Assembly (NCBI RefSeq): GCF_022539665.2
Contig: NC_081332.1
Location: forward strand, 6,848,303-6,912,302
Origin: Daphnia carinata
Lineage: Eukaryota; Arthropoda; Branchiopoda; Diplostraca; Daphniidae
DNA: 64,000 nt
Direction: 5' to 3'
Of the stretch, positions 48,985 to 60,572 are shown in pieces; positions within the stretch are counted from its first letter, which is position 1; every line of letters begins with the position of its first letter. A program made the position numbers and the translations under genes. A model generated the notes under the pieces. The model searched no databases. It was given only the letters and a program-made list of their open reading frames with translations, and was not told the DNA's origin.

Positions 48985-50643
48985 CCTTTTTTTTCATTTT
49001 TTTCCCTTCCCTATTCCTCCCGTCGGCCTCACGCGTTCTCTCTCTTTCTCTATTTGCCTCTCTCTCTCTCTCTTTCTGTTTCTGCGTCCCGCCCACTCGT
49101 GGCGCGCAAGTGCCAACTCTGGCAGACATTGGGGACTGGCACAGAAATGAGCCACGTCCTTGTCCGAATCTTCAACCACCTCAGCGTACATGTGTTCCGT
49201 ATTTGCATTGGAATTGTGGCCAGAAGTTTGCTTGTCTTCGTGATACCGCCCGTTTAGCCATTCATCCGCAATCCCGGAAGGCCAAATCGATTCGCACAAA
49301 AAAAAAAAAAAAATACAAATAAAAAAGGCGAAAAAAGAAAAGGGGGGAAAAACAACAAAACGAAACAAAACAAAATGAAATAAGCTGACCTCAAATCTCG
49401 CCGTCGTTTCGTCCAGTTCCGCTTTGCCCATTACCCGTCTAACAAGGCATGCTTCAGTAGAAACGATTAATTTTGCTTTCGTGTCCAAATTATCTAGCGA
49501 AGACTAGGAAAGTTTGTTTTGAGTGGCTGCTGTTGACGACAGAGTTTGTCTGCCTTTCGACTGCCTACCCTGCAATGACTAAGGAGCTTCAACAATAAGC
49601 CAAATAAATAAATTAAATAAAGTTAAATAAATAACAGTCATTAAGACAGAGACCAAATCATGATGTGCATCTCTTTTGATTAATTTTTTTTTTTTTTTTT
49701 GGGGGGGGGGGGGGGGGGGGAGGGACAACGTGCTATTGGCGGGTACTATGCAATTGCCGATTATCTTCGAATAGTCCGTGTAGCCGTTGTAGATGATGTT
49801 TCGTGGCCAGCGGGGACGCGAAGGCCATCTGTCTTGCCTCTTGCGATCTGTCTTCACGCTGCAGGCTTCAAGAAGTGCTCACGTGTTAGGAGGAGGAAGA
49901 CTCGTTTAAAATGCGTCGTCACCCATGTATCGCACTACAACGCAGGTGCACTCACTGCCACCGCTTTTCCTACGTCAAACATGGTAGCTCTTTTTGTTTT
50001 CTATGCAGCAAGTCGCCACAGTTCGTGACGCGTTAAAACAAGTTACAGCCAACAGGTCAGCCACGACATCCACCGGCAGGCTGATGGCAATGATTACAAT
50101 CAGGGACTCTTTCTTGTGATTCACCCTCTTCTGTTTGACATTAGGAAGCAGGCAAAGAAAAATGAAAACAATACAAAGAAATAGAATTAAATTTTCATCT
50201 AAAAAAAAAAATAGGAGAAAAAAAGAAGGCCAGCAGGAAAAATCATCGATTGGATGCATAGTTCCCTTTTACGTCTACGCACCGTAAACTGATACCAGTC
50301 TGACATGCCAGATGAGATCGTGTGGCATTGTGGCAGTCAGCCACCTGAGTTACGCAACTGTAACATTCGACCTTCCTTTTTCTCTGCTATCGTCGCATAC
50401 TTTTTCTATCGCTTTTATTTTATTTTATTTTTTTTTTATTATTCGTTTTTTTTTCTTTTATTTCTTTTTTTCCGTAGCTTTTCTTTTGTGTTCCCAACCA
50501 CGATCGACGAAGAATTTTTACGATTCCGTTTAGGGAAAAGAACAAGGAATTTTCTTCTCGAGTATGGTTGGCGGGAAAAGAGGCACCCATGCCTCTCTCC
50601 ACCAAAGAAATAAAAACTACTTACAAAACTAGAAAAATAATAC

Positions 50644-50674
<31 letters not shown>

Positions 50675-53600
50675 GAGCGGACGATGACTCAATCGTATAA
50701 CTTGCAAGCGCATTGTCGATATGGAGGCAAATTGTTTCTTATATTTTCAATTTATTTGACGTGACTATTTGGTTTCTTGAAGTCGTATGTCTTTGGTTTA
50801 GGGAAAGCTGAATAAAAGGGCAAGCGATACCTGCAACTTCTTTCACCTATGACCTTTCGAATACCAACGCGTTTTTGCATTCTGTTATTCGTTTTTTTTT
50901 TTTCTTTTAATTTCTTTTCTGAAGAAAAATTTATTTTCAATATAGTTGTACTTGAATACTTCGTTTTATACCGGAGCGACTTGTTGCTGCACTCCACTCG
51001 ATCGCCTACAGAAAATGCTTCATCGAAAAACTTTTACGGTCGCCACGGCACTGAGGCTCGAGATGGAGTCTCTTCCTATGTAGAACTAATGCAGGACGAA
51101 AGACTTTGTCTTTCCTTTTTTCTTTTTCTTTTTCTTTTTTTTTAAATCATAATTGCAGCCATTATTATTTTTACACCCCACTTTGCTAGTGTATATTTAG
51201 TTTGTACTTTAATTTCTATGTTGAAAGTGTGCTTACAGAAGGCCAGCTGACGGCTGTCTGAGAAGAAAAGCAAACGGACAACCAAACAACGAATGTGGTT
51301 GCTGTGATTAAAAATTTTCCGCGGATGAGATACGCTATCTTGGATGGCTCTTTTGTCAATAGTGCATTGCAAACGGCAACTGCTTTATGCGTGCGTAAAA
51401 AATTGTAAGCGAACCACGAAACGAACATGGTGGCAAAAATTTGAAAAAAAGTTATCTTTCTTTATCTTAATCGTCGTTAGTTACGATACCTCAACCTGAC
51501 TGTATGTCTAGTTTCGCTAGCGGATACTGCTACCTATTCGATAGCGAACAGCAGTGAGTGCCCCCTTCACAGCCGCTGTGTCTTTTTGCCTTTTTTGTTG
51601 GCTAATCATTCATCGTAGGCACACAAAGAGAAATAACTCAGGTTTCTGAGTAATAATGTTACTCGAGTTTAATCCACATCATTCAACCAAATAGCGTAAT
51701 AGGCACAATCATGGTAGAGAGCAAGCACCACCATAATCGGGCCTGTGAGGAAAACGAATTTTTTTTTTTATACTGCACTTGATTTCTAGCCTTCTAATGG
51801 CCTCGTTTCTTCGTTCGCCCAGCGGGATCCAAATGAAAGTGGACCGCTTCAGGATAGCATGGTGACGCAGGGAGCATGATAGTTCTCTAGTTTGAACTGT
51901 CATCGTTACACACGTTCTTCGCTTACTCCACCTTCAGCTGTCATAATCCAAAACGGAAAATAGGCGTAAGAGTTGAGGACGCAAACAGATGCTGTTACTG
52001 AAATTTGAGTTTCGCAGATGTGAAACATCTGCTAGCGGAGCTTGAAAAGTGAAATCGCAAGCAGGAGAAGCTATTGCAAAGTTTATTTATTTGAGCTCCT
52101 ATTCTAGGTCAAGTGCGTGAAAAACTGGATAATCTGCGTCCAGAAACACGATTGCTCTGTGTCGCCGAATTTGGTGTGAAAAACAGGAACGTCAGTTACT
52201 GTGACTATAGTCTGTGCGTTCACTCCAAATGTCTAAAATTTCACTGATGATTTAACGTCGTCGGTACTCTTGGTATAAACTTTTACGGTCTTGTCGTTTG
52301 TTACGTCCTACAGAACAGCACCGAATGGAAGAGAAAACCCACCGCCATCAGCCATCCCGCAACGTCCAATGGCTCGGGTGTGCAGATGGCGAAACCACTT
52401 CGCCAGCATCAGCATCGCAATCACCATCGCAACAAACGAGTTGAAGGTACGTGATGCACATTGTTCGACTGCAAAGCGTGGCAGACGTGGCAACTTAAGC
52501 CCTCGCCTCCAACCCTTCCGCCTGTCGTCCTCTGCTTTTAACCGGCCAATTTCAATTTGTCTTTTACCAGCCAGTATCCTTGAGCAGAACGGGACGACCA
52601 TCGCCAACAAGAACAAGAATATTAATGGCAGTCATAACAACAACGCAACCAAAGTTAGTCCGACCACCAGCGAAGAATTATCTCCTTGGTCACCGTGGTC
52701 CAAGTAAGTCCCATTGGCGAAGTATTTGGCGTCACGATTTGCAATTTTGATTTCTCCGGACATGAAGTGCTTAGATTTATCATGAGGCACCCGTTGCTGG
52801 GTTAGGTCTGACGCGAGGTGCATCCGGTACTCTGGGTGCTCGACTGGGTGGACAAAAACGATAACCGTCGGCGCCGTCACGTTGATTTATGAGCTCGGTT
52901 AAAACACCTTACTATGACTGTGAAAAAAAAAAAAAAAAGATAAAAAACGCCGTAAATCAACGGGCTAGACAAGGATAACAGAATTTGAAAGGATCCCAAA
53001 TCATAGCGCTATTTTGTCAGTTAACTATAGTCTGTATTGTTACGGGTGACTAGTACTACGTCAATGCCTGCCTGCTTTCCTCCATTTTTAAAAGAAATTC
53101 CTTTTGCTGTTGTTTTAAACATGCAAGGACATATACGTCAAGAAGACAACATCCGTTTCATCCGGCTACATCCCCTTTTTTTAAATAAATTTTTTTTTAT
53201 TTTTTCAACCTTGTTAAATGCTAAAGGGAAAACAGCGGGATTTCCGGGTTCGAACAAGCCCAGTCTCGCCTTAACAAGGTACTGTAGTCCGAATTGATGT
53301 ATCGTGCGTGCAAAAAAAATTCCGTATGTTGGTAATGACCACATGCGCTATAAAGACGATTAGTAAAAAAAAAAAATGATAATAATAATAATTCGAGGTT
53401 CGCAGTTGAGGACGATAAATACAAACCCCACTTGATTTTTTTTCTTGGGGCGGTTAGGTGCAACAAACGGTGTCGCCAAAATCGCCAGCGCAAGTGTATT
53501 CCGTCGGCAGACTCCGAAGCGCTAAGGCGATGCATCCAGCAACACGTGCTGAAGCAGGAGCGCACGTGCCGCAAGGGGCGCTGCAAGCGCGGCGGTAGGG

Positions 53601-55325
53601 CTTTCCATGTTGTTCTTCCGCCGAAACGGGAGAGCCTCAAGCAGCCAACCACGACCACGTCGTCGTCCGCTTCGTCGACCCAAAACCAGCAACAGTCCGA
53701 CGTGCGCGTGCTGCTTAGTCTCAATTCCATTTTCTATTCTTCGTGGAGTAGGTGGTCGACGTGCACCAAAGCTTGCACCACTACACGTTACAGGTAAACC
53801 TAAAGTGTAGCACCAATTCAAAACGATCGATTCAAAAATTGCAAACACCTACACCATGTAGGACGTGTCGCTTTCAAGTGATCTGTGGCAACACTGTGCT
53901 TCAGGAAGACGCCTACTGTTACACGGAGGGTACCAACTGCGAAAAATGGTACAGCGGCCGATCGCGGTACACCAAAGATGATGACAGTGAGTTCACTTTT
54001 TTTTTTCTTTCGCGTGTGACGTTCGCCCAGTGAAAATGTATTTCAACACCGCGCTACCTTTGCTAGGGTATGAGCACAGTCCCGTTGCAGTGGCAGAGAA
54101 AAGTAATGGCAATAGCAGCGCGAATACAAGCAATAATAAAGGTCAGAAGAAAACCAAAGAAGATTCCGAAGTTGAAATTCAACCGGAATGCGGCGTTTCG
54201 GCGAGTGGCAATGGAGGTGTCGGAAGTAGTGGCGTCAGCAACCTGTCCTATAATTTGCAACTGCGCATTATCGGCGGCAGGGAAGCAACACCAGGCAGGT
54301 GGCCGTGGCAAGTGGCTATTCTCAATCGCTTCAAGGTAAGGCGTTTCGTCATCCACCGTTTTTTTTTTCTTTTATTATTTTTTTAACGTTGAGTCATTCC
54401 TTCATTTTTTTTTTGTTTGATGCCCTTCTTCGTAACACGTAAAAAAAAAATTTTCATACTAGGAGGCGTTTTGTGGAGGTACTCTGATCGGAGCCCGTTG
54501 GGTGCTGACAGCCGCCCATTGTATACGAAAGAGACTCTCCGTCCGCATAGGAGAATACGATCTAGTAGAGGACGATGGCACCGAAATGGATTTCCGGGTT
54601 AGTTTGTATATTCTGTTTATTTTTTTAAACTTCAGCTGTCGTGCCAATCGAAGTGAACCGATACGGGATGCGTAATGTTTTAAAATGCTAACTGTTTGGC
54701 TTTTGGTTTTCAGGTGGAAGAAGTATTCGTTCATCCGGATTATGATCCAGAAACGGTGGACAATGACGTGGCCTTGCTTCGGCTTCCTGAGGCCATTAAG
54801 CTCGGTCAGCAGGGCATTAGGCTGGCCTGTTTGCCTCAACCTGGCCAGTCATTGCCGATCACGCAAAAGTGCACCATCATCGGTTGGGGTAAAGAAAGAA
54901 GCTCACACGTCTTTGGCACCGAAGTCCTGCACGAGGCCGAGGTTACAGGCGAAGAAGGCCAATAAGTTCTAATTCAATGCCGGAAAAAATGCTCCTCAAT
55001 TATTTACCATTTTTTTTCTTTCTTTCTTTCTTTATTTTTTTTTTAGGTTCCTATAGTAAAAACTTCAGCCTGTCGTGAAGTCTACGAGGACTATTTCATC
55101 ACGGACAACATGTTCTGCGCCGGATATCGCAAAGGTCGGATCGACTCGTGCGCCGGCGATTCCGGTGGTCCACTTCTCTGTTCCGTGGGCGACAGGTGGA
55201 CAATATTCGGTATCACCAGCTTTGGTGAAGGTTGCGGTAAGCGCGGAAAGTTCGGCATCTACACCAAAGTGCCTAATTATGTCACCTGGATCCAGCGAGT
55301 CATCGATCTAAACGGCGGCATCTAA
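48144..55325 (+). CDS. Secreted trypsin-like serine protease with two TSP1 repeats, 9 exons, 585 aa
   Basis: Exons: 48144-48263, 52314-52446, 52571-52703, 53458-53793, 53862-53986, 54067-54335, 54463-54597, 54714-54941, 55047-55325. All are GT-AG with consistent phases, total 1758 nt. Exon 1 is a signal-anchor-like leader. A basic His/Arg/Asn-rich region follows, then two thrombospondin type 1 repeats (SPWSPWSKC, about aa 122; SSWSRWSTC, about aa 225). The peptidase S1 domain starts at the activation site R349/IIGG. The catalytic triad is complete: His391 (TAAHC), Asp435 (NDVALL), Ser532 (GDSGGP). Asp526 in the S1 pocket predicts cleavage after Arg/Lys. TSP1 repeats usually bind glycosaminoglycans or matrix, so a zymogen tethered to matrix is inferred. 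The first intron is 4 kb, and a missed exon there cannot be excluded. Confidence 0.85.
48264..52313 (+). other. Large first intron of the TSP1 protease, low-complexity rich
   Basis: No additional exon with good phase was found. It contains (TG)n near 48770-48805, (CT)n at 48945-48982, a G21-like run at 49701-49720, an A27-like run at 50643-50669 and several T runs. Regulatory elements may lie here but none is recognisable. Confidence 0.5.
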
Positions 55326-56017
55326 CGGTTTTGCGTAGAATCGTTCCCTACACCGTACAATCGTCTTCCCTTATCTATTGCCGAGCGAACGCGCTAGCTC
55401 CGAGATCGTCTTGCACAGAAACTCGCGTTTTTGTTTATTATTATTATTTTATTATTATTTTTTTTTTTTTGCTTCTTGTCTTTTTCGGTTTGTTTTGATT
55501 ATTTGTTTCCAGTTTTTTCTCGATTTTTGGTTTTTGTTTGTCCTTATTTTGTGCTGCTCCAACAAATGAACACATATTTATAGATTTTTAAAAACATTAT
55601 ATTTGACTCGCCATGTGACAACTAACTCCGTATAATACATCCAAAGTAACGAAGAGAATCAATAATAAGAAGCCAGTAGAATTTGAAGAATCAATTGATT
55701 TCAAGGCCGAACGAAGCCAAAAACGTGTGACAGTTTATCTAGCTACTTACAAACGCCACCAACTATTCAATAGGTCCCCCTTCGTCCCTGCTGTGAAACT
55801 GTGATATGAGCGCATAGTTTACACGAAAAACTGAGAAATTCAAGTGTTTTCACGCGCAACAGCAGAAAATGAGAAAAAAAAAGAATTCAGCCCTAACGCT
55901 GCCCGTCATAAATAGCTCTTTGCTTTGCGATGGTGCCTTAAGCACCTGGCTTAGGATGAAACTCCATTTTGCGTATCTAGATGATACAGGTTGCTTAGTG
56001 GCTTCGTATTTCTATTA
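55326..56017. other. Convergent 3' intergenic region
   Basis: The TSP1 protease and synaptotagmin-like genes converge here with 692 bp between stops. It contains a T-rich run near 55440-55470. No canonical AATAAA was found in the expected place for either gene. Confidence 0.4.
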
Positions 56018-58286
56018 TTACATTATCGAATGCCAACGTTCCACCGAAACTCCGGGTCGGTGTGCCATGTCATGCCAGTGATCAATCCCAGTTGTAACAG
56101 CTGTACTGTTTGCCCAGGTAGAAAAGAAATGACGATGACCCAAGGTGATCCGTCCCAATGTCCTCTTTGTTCCTAAAATAAAAAGGTTTAATAAATAACT
56201 CGAAAATCCATTACGTTGTTCATTTTTGGACGAAGAAACGTTTGCGAACGACTTGAGTGATATAGAAAGAGGTTTACCTATTGTGGATTTGGTGACAAGG
56301 ACGAGCTGGCAGGAAGCTTCGTGAAGCACTTTCGACTGAAGGGCGAAAACGAACTTCTCTCGTAGCGCGGCCGTGGCCTCATCCCGCCGGATGCCATTAG
56401 TCCTTCGCGTTGCCATTAAATATCCGCGTTCGTACAACAACACCTTAATCGTAACTAGACAAAAAAAAAGTGGTAAGTTTTAGAAGGTTTCAAGGGTTTC
56501 TCATCAATGTGCTTGTTACAGCGAACTTGGAACTCTTCCACAATTCTTCGTAGAATTTGAAAGAAACCTTTGTCTCTCACCTTTCTCTTTATCTTGGTTG
56601 TTTGGAATGAACATTGCTGGACGAATTTGCAAAAGTTCCAATATAATCCGCCCGTGGTTAATCAGTTTTGCTTCATCCCACCAAACTCGATACAAAAGTG
56701 CAATTTGCATTTCGGCCTTGGCCAATGATTCCGCATTCTATAACGAAACATTGTTGTTCAAAATAAATAAATAAACAAATAAAACGTTATTCAAAGAAGC
56801 AGTTAGTCCCAATCCATGCGAAGATATTTAACGTTGCAGATTTCGATTGGGTGCGGTGAAACGCCAAATCACAGCTAAATGATTCAATGAATTGTTTCAC
56901 GATAATAATACGAATAGGATCGTGCTAATAAGACGAATTGTTTCAGGCACAACTTGCAGACCATTGAATTAATGTAGAACAAGCTATTGCTCAAACTATC
57001 AGTTTGTTTGCAGTTGCAGAAACGTGTACACAGATGCAGCTAGCCACCTGTTCAATTACGAGGTTTACCGAAAGCAACGCAGCTTTCGTCAAGCGAATGC
57101 ACTTGAAACTTTGTCTGTTGCGAACGTTCGTATGCGCATATGCCATTATAGCAATAGATGAATCACTCGAAAATGAGACTACTGACCACCTTACCACAAT
57201 GTCTGCGTGAGGTGAAATGGCTGGTATATTCTCCAGTAAACACCACCTCACTTGACGCCGGTGATTCACTCCGTCGAAGTCGGCCATGCTGAAAATTGCC
57301 TGACCTAGCGTTACTGAGCGTGAAACACACCTTTCGTAGCAGGATGATTCTGGACGGTCACGAACCATCAGCAAAATTTCAGTTTTATTCAAAAGCAAAT
57401 TGGACATGTCCAGTTCGAATACTTGATTGAAGAGCGGATTGCAGTTGGACTTCAGCGTTTTAGTTATGCATTTGATCTGTCTTTCGGGAAGGATTACAAT
57501 CTGCATAATGAAAAACAATACTATTCAAAAATTTTGTTCTTTTAAAATATTATGTGAAGCAGTTCCGTGAATTTAATAAATCACCTTGACATATGGATCA
57601 GGAGCAATATTTTTACTCCTTGTCGGCAGATTGAGTGCACCCAAAATCTTGAGGGTTAATAATTGACGCGAAGAATTAAATTGCAAAGAAAAACCAATTT
57701 TGGCTTGGCTTGTGTGGATGAGCTCATTTGTTTCAAGATCACGCGAGTAGAGTTTCAAGTTTAAATTGGCAGGACCCAATAATTTGCTGTTGACGCGTTG
57801 AGGACAAACGGTGTCGGCAGCCGAAATGCTCTCCGAACAGGTTCTGTTTACTACGTTGTTCAATGGTTGAGATTCGTCCGTAACACTTGATTGAGATTCA
57901 ACAGTGGCGGGATTTTTTTGCTGAAAAAAAAAATAAATTAAAGAGAATTGTACATTTTGGTGAAGAGAAAACATTCACTCTAAACAAGTTTCAGTTTGCG
58001 ATCTGTGTGGTGGCAGTACTTTACGAGTTGCTGGTAGAACGAATGAGACGATGTCCTCACTGCGGATAACGGGTATTTTAGAGGTAAGTTTAAATTTCTG
58101 TTTGGCTGCGAAGCCGTTTTTTGTCTGCTCATGCTTATATAAGTTCTTCTTTCGCCACCAGAAGAAGAGGCAACACACAGTAGCGGACATGATGATGACG
58201 AAGAATGAACAGACAGCTACGAATAGAGCTAGCCCGTGAGTTGACAGTCTGGAGTCCACTAAGCGATTGAAACTCAAATTACCAAA
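56018..58286 (-). CDS. Synaptotagmin-like protein, TM plus two C2 domains (first exon unresolved)
   Basis: Exons on the minus strand: 58286-58020, 57920-57585, 57500-57195, 56737-56581, 56454-56278, 56172-56018, with consistent phases (1398 nt, 465 aa plus stop). A membrane span near the N-terminus (LFVAVCSFFVIIMSATVCCL) is followed by a basic WRKK stretch and a linker, then C2A (LTLKILGALNLP...PDPYVK) and C2B (TIKVLLYERGYLM... ending HWHDMAHRP and WHSIM, the usual synaptotagmin close). Most calcium-binding aspartates of C2A loops are replaced (loop 1 keeps one Asp; loop 3 reads VRDRPESS), and C2B lacks the acidic loops, so calcium-independent trafficking is inferred. The open frame enters from an upstream exon that I could not place, so the start is missing. 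Membership of a non-calcium subgroup (Syt12, 14 or 16-like) is a guess. Confidence 0.75.
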
Positions 58287-58289
58287 CTA

Positions 58290-60515
58290 TTAAAGAATGA
58301 ACTTTATCCGACTGACTTGAAAAACAAAATCAACAAAGACGAACTAACGTTGTTTCTTGAGGTACGCCAGGCGTAGGTTAATGATTCCCTGGGCAGCAGC
58401 GACACGTCCAGTTAAACACGGTGTAACAAGCGAATTGCGTCAGAAGCATAGGCAACTGGGTAACTTCACGCGGAAAAAAGATGTACAATTGAAAGACACG
58501 TAGGCAGCTTTGAAACTAATGCCGTATTCGTCCCGGAACCACAAATGCGCGTTCAGATCAAACCTGTGTGACGTCAGAAATTTTTATTGACCAGCGGTCA
58601 CTGACAAAAGCGGGCAAAATCCTGGACGCGACTATTTAAAAATTTTTTTTTTTTGTGGCGTTAAACGAGCGTCCAACACCATCGCACCCCAATAAGGTAA
58701 TAAATATAATTTTGACTGGGAAAGGCTCAGTATCGTTTAAAGTACCTTGCGTGCAAACCATATGATCCCCCATCTGTATTGCACTCAAGGATAAAGCTAG
58801 AGTTTGCAGAGAAGCTTTTGTGTGTACAGTAGCAGTATTTATTTTTATTTTTATTTTATTTTTTTAACCATACGATTATCCAAGGTTGTTCCAACGCAGA
58901 CAGCGAGCACACTTGTTTTGTGTTTTTTATCAGTTCCGGGACTGAGCGTGAGATGGCAAGGTCGCAGTGCCATAATCGTCAAACTACGCGCGTCGCTTGC
59001 AGGTGTGTGTGTTTTCACTGACGGCTGCATCGTGATTACGGTTGCCAGAGATGCAACTAGAGAACATGGAATGCCTTGATCACCTTCACACCAACGTGCT
59101 GATGTGTTGTCTCTTTTGGCCGACATAATTCTGAAACGGTGAGTCACCATTCGATAAATCGTAGAAAACGAATGGGGAGCTTCAATGCAACGGAATCCGC
59201 TAAAGAAAGGAGGCTGGCTGTTATATAGCCATTGTCTAAACAATGGTACAAAAATGGGGACATAAATTGATTTTGCCGGTATATTTTTAAAAATCTGCAT
59301 TGTGATAAAAAATTGGATTTGCTTTGAATGAAAAAAGTTTTCGCTGTCTTAATACAGCTGTGTAGTTGTGTGTTAACACACCAAACAAATCCTTGTCCTC
59401 AACCTCGAAACTTCAAATTGGAATACAGAATACAAAATAAAGAATGATTCTTCCAATAAATTTAATCTGATTCCTTTCATTTTTCTTATTAATTTTGGCC
59501 TCAAATTCTATTCTCATTCGACATTCGAAGTTCGAATAAGAATTCAGATAGTTGATTGGTTTTTATTGTTCTAAGCACCTAGGACTCGACCCGATTTGCA
59601 ATAAATCCGCGACGCCCTATAATTTGCCGAACACAGCTTGTTCAAATTTGTTATTACTTGTGACAAAATAAAAAATGCCTTAACAACTTAACCGTGACAT
59701 GTTACATGCGTGTCATCCAATTTCTTCGTTAGTCGTTTGTTTGGTTATTTATTTATTTATTTGGTTGCCATTTTTCTTTCAGTAAAACCGCTGCTCTGTT
59801 CGATGTTACATCATAGTTTATGGTTTAACAAGATTTTAGGATTTTAATCGATTGATGGCCAATAAAATTAAAATTTTCTTTTTTCTACTTTACTTTCGAT
59901 ATTAAAGCCCAAGAACTTTGCTGTTTCCCCTCTATCTTTCTTCTAGCTTTCGCCCGTTGTAAGCATATACGCTATGAAATAAAACCATCTCACCCGAACA
60001 AAACAAATATAATAATGTTGAACCAGAGTAAACCATAATCACTACATTCAAATTGTGATATAAAACTAAAGCAATTAAAGTAATTTCCTGAAGTAACTCA
60101 TAACTGGTAGTATTATAGGCCGGTGTTATTCCCCTCTGGCGTTAATTGAGTAAACGTTTGCTGTCAACGAGACATTTTCAACGGAAAAGATTGCCAAAGA
60201 AAACGTACAATTTGCGATTTTTCTTTAATATCCATAAGTTAAGTATAACATTCATTTGCTTAGCATAATATTTAATAAATGACTAAAAATCTAAATGATC
60301 GTTGACCAAATACACAATTTTTGAATGAGTTGGCAACCTACTGAAATCTTGCGTCACACGTTAACCTTTATCATTAAAAAAATTTATATAACGCTGAATG
60401 ATAACAAAAGTCATTTGGGTCGGCGGGACGTTGCTATCGATGGCTCACATCACGTGCTTTAACATGTGAGAAACAATTGCGTACTGCATATCGATAATTT
60501 ACCGTGCCCATAGCT
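58290..60515. other. Intergenic region between the synaptotagmin-like and FG-GAP genes
   Basis: The missing first exon of the minus-strand gene should lie in 58300-59300. A candidate ATG at 58465 on that strand opens only 24 codons and has no good in-phase donor. Beyond 59300 the sequence is AT-rich with no recognised genes. Confidence 0.35.
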
Positions 60516-60522
60516 TATAAAA
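60516..60522 (+). promoter_or_regulatory. TATA box of the FG-GAP protein gene
   Basis: TATAAAA lies 57 bp before the ATG, and an initiator-like TGTACACTGACA about 28 bp downstream suggests transcription starts near 60546-60550. Confidence 0.65.
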
Positions 60523-60572
60523 GTTCTTGCGGCCTTCTTTTAGGTGTACACTGACACCAATAAGCATTCACG

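Noticed and set aside
48932-49488. Minus-strand frames rich in Arg/Glu repeats
   Set aside because: They translate the CT microsatellite and lie in the first intron of the protease gene.
53592-53750. Internal donor GGCGGTAGGG that would shorten exon 4 of the protease
   Set aside because: The frame stays open to the better donor at 53794, which supplies the second TSP1 repeat and the right phase for the next exon.
58851-59300. Minus-strand open frame of 149 codons upstream of the synaptotagmin-like exons
   Set aside because: No signal peptide or family pattern and no donor in a phase that joins the next exon. It could overlap the missing first exon region but cannot be supported as coding.
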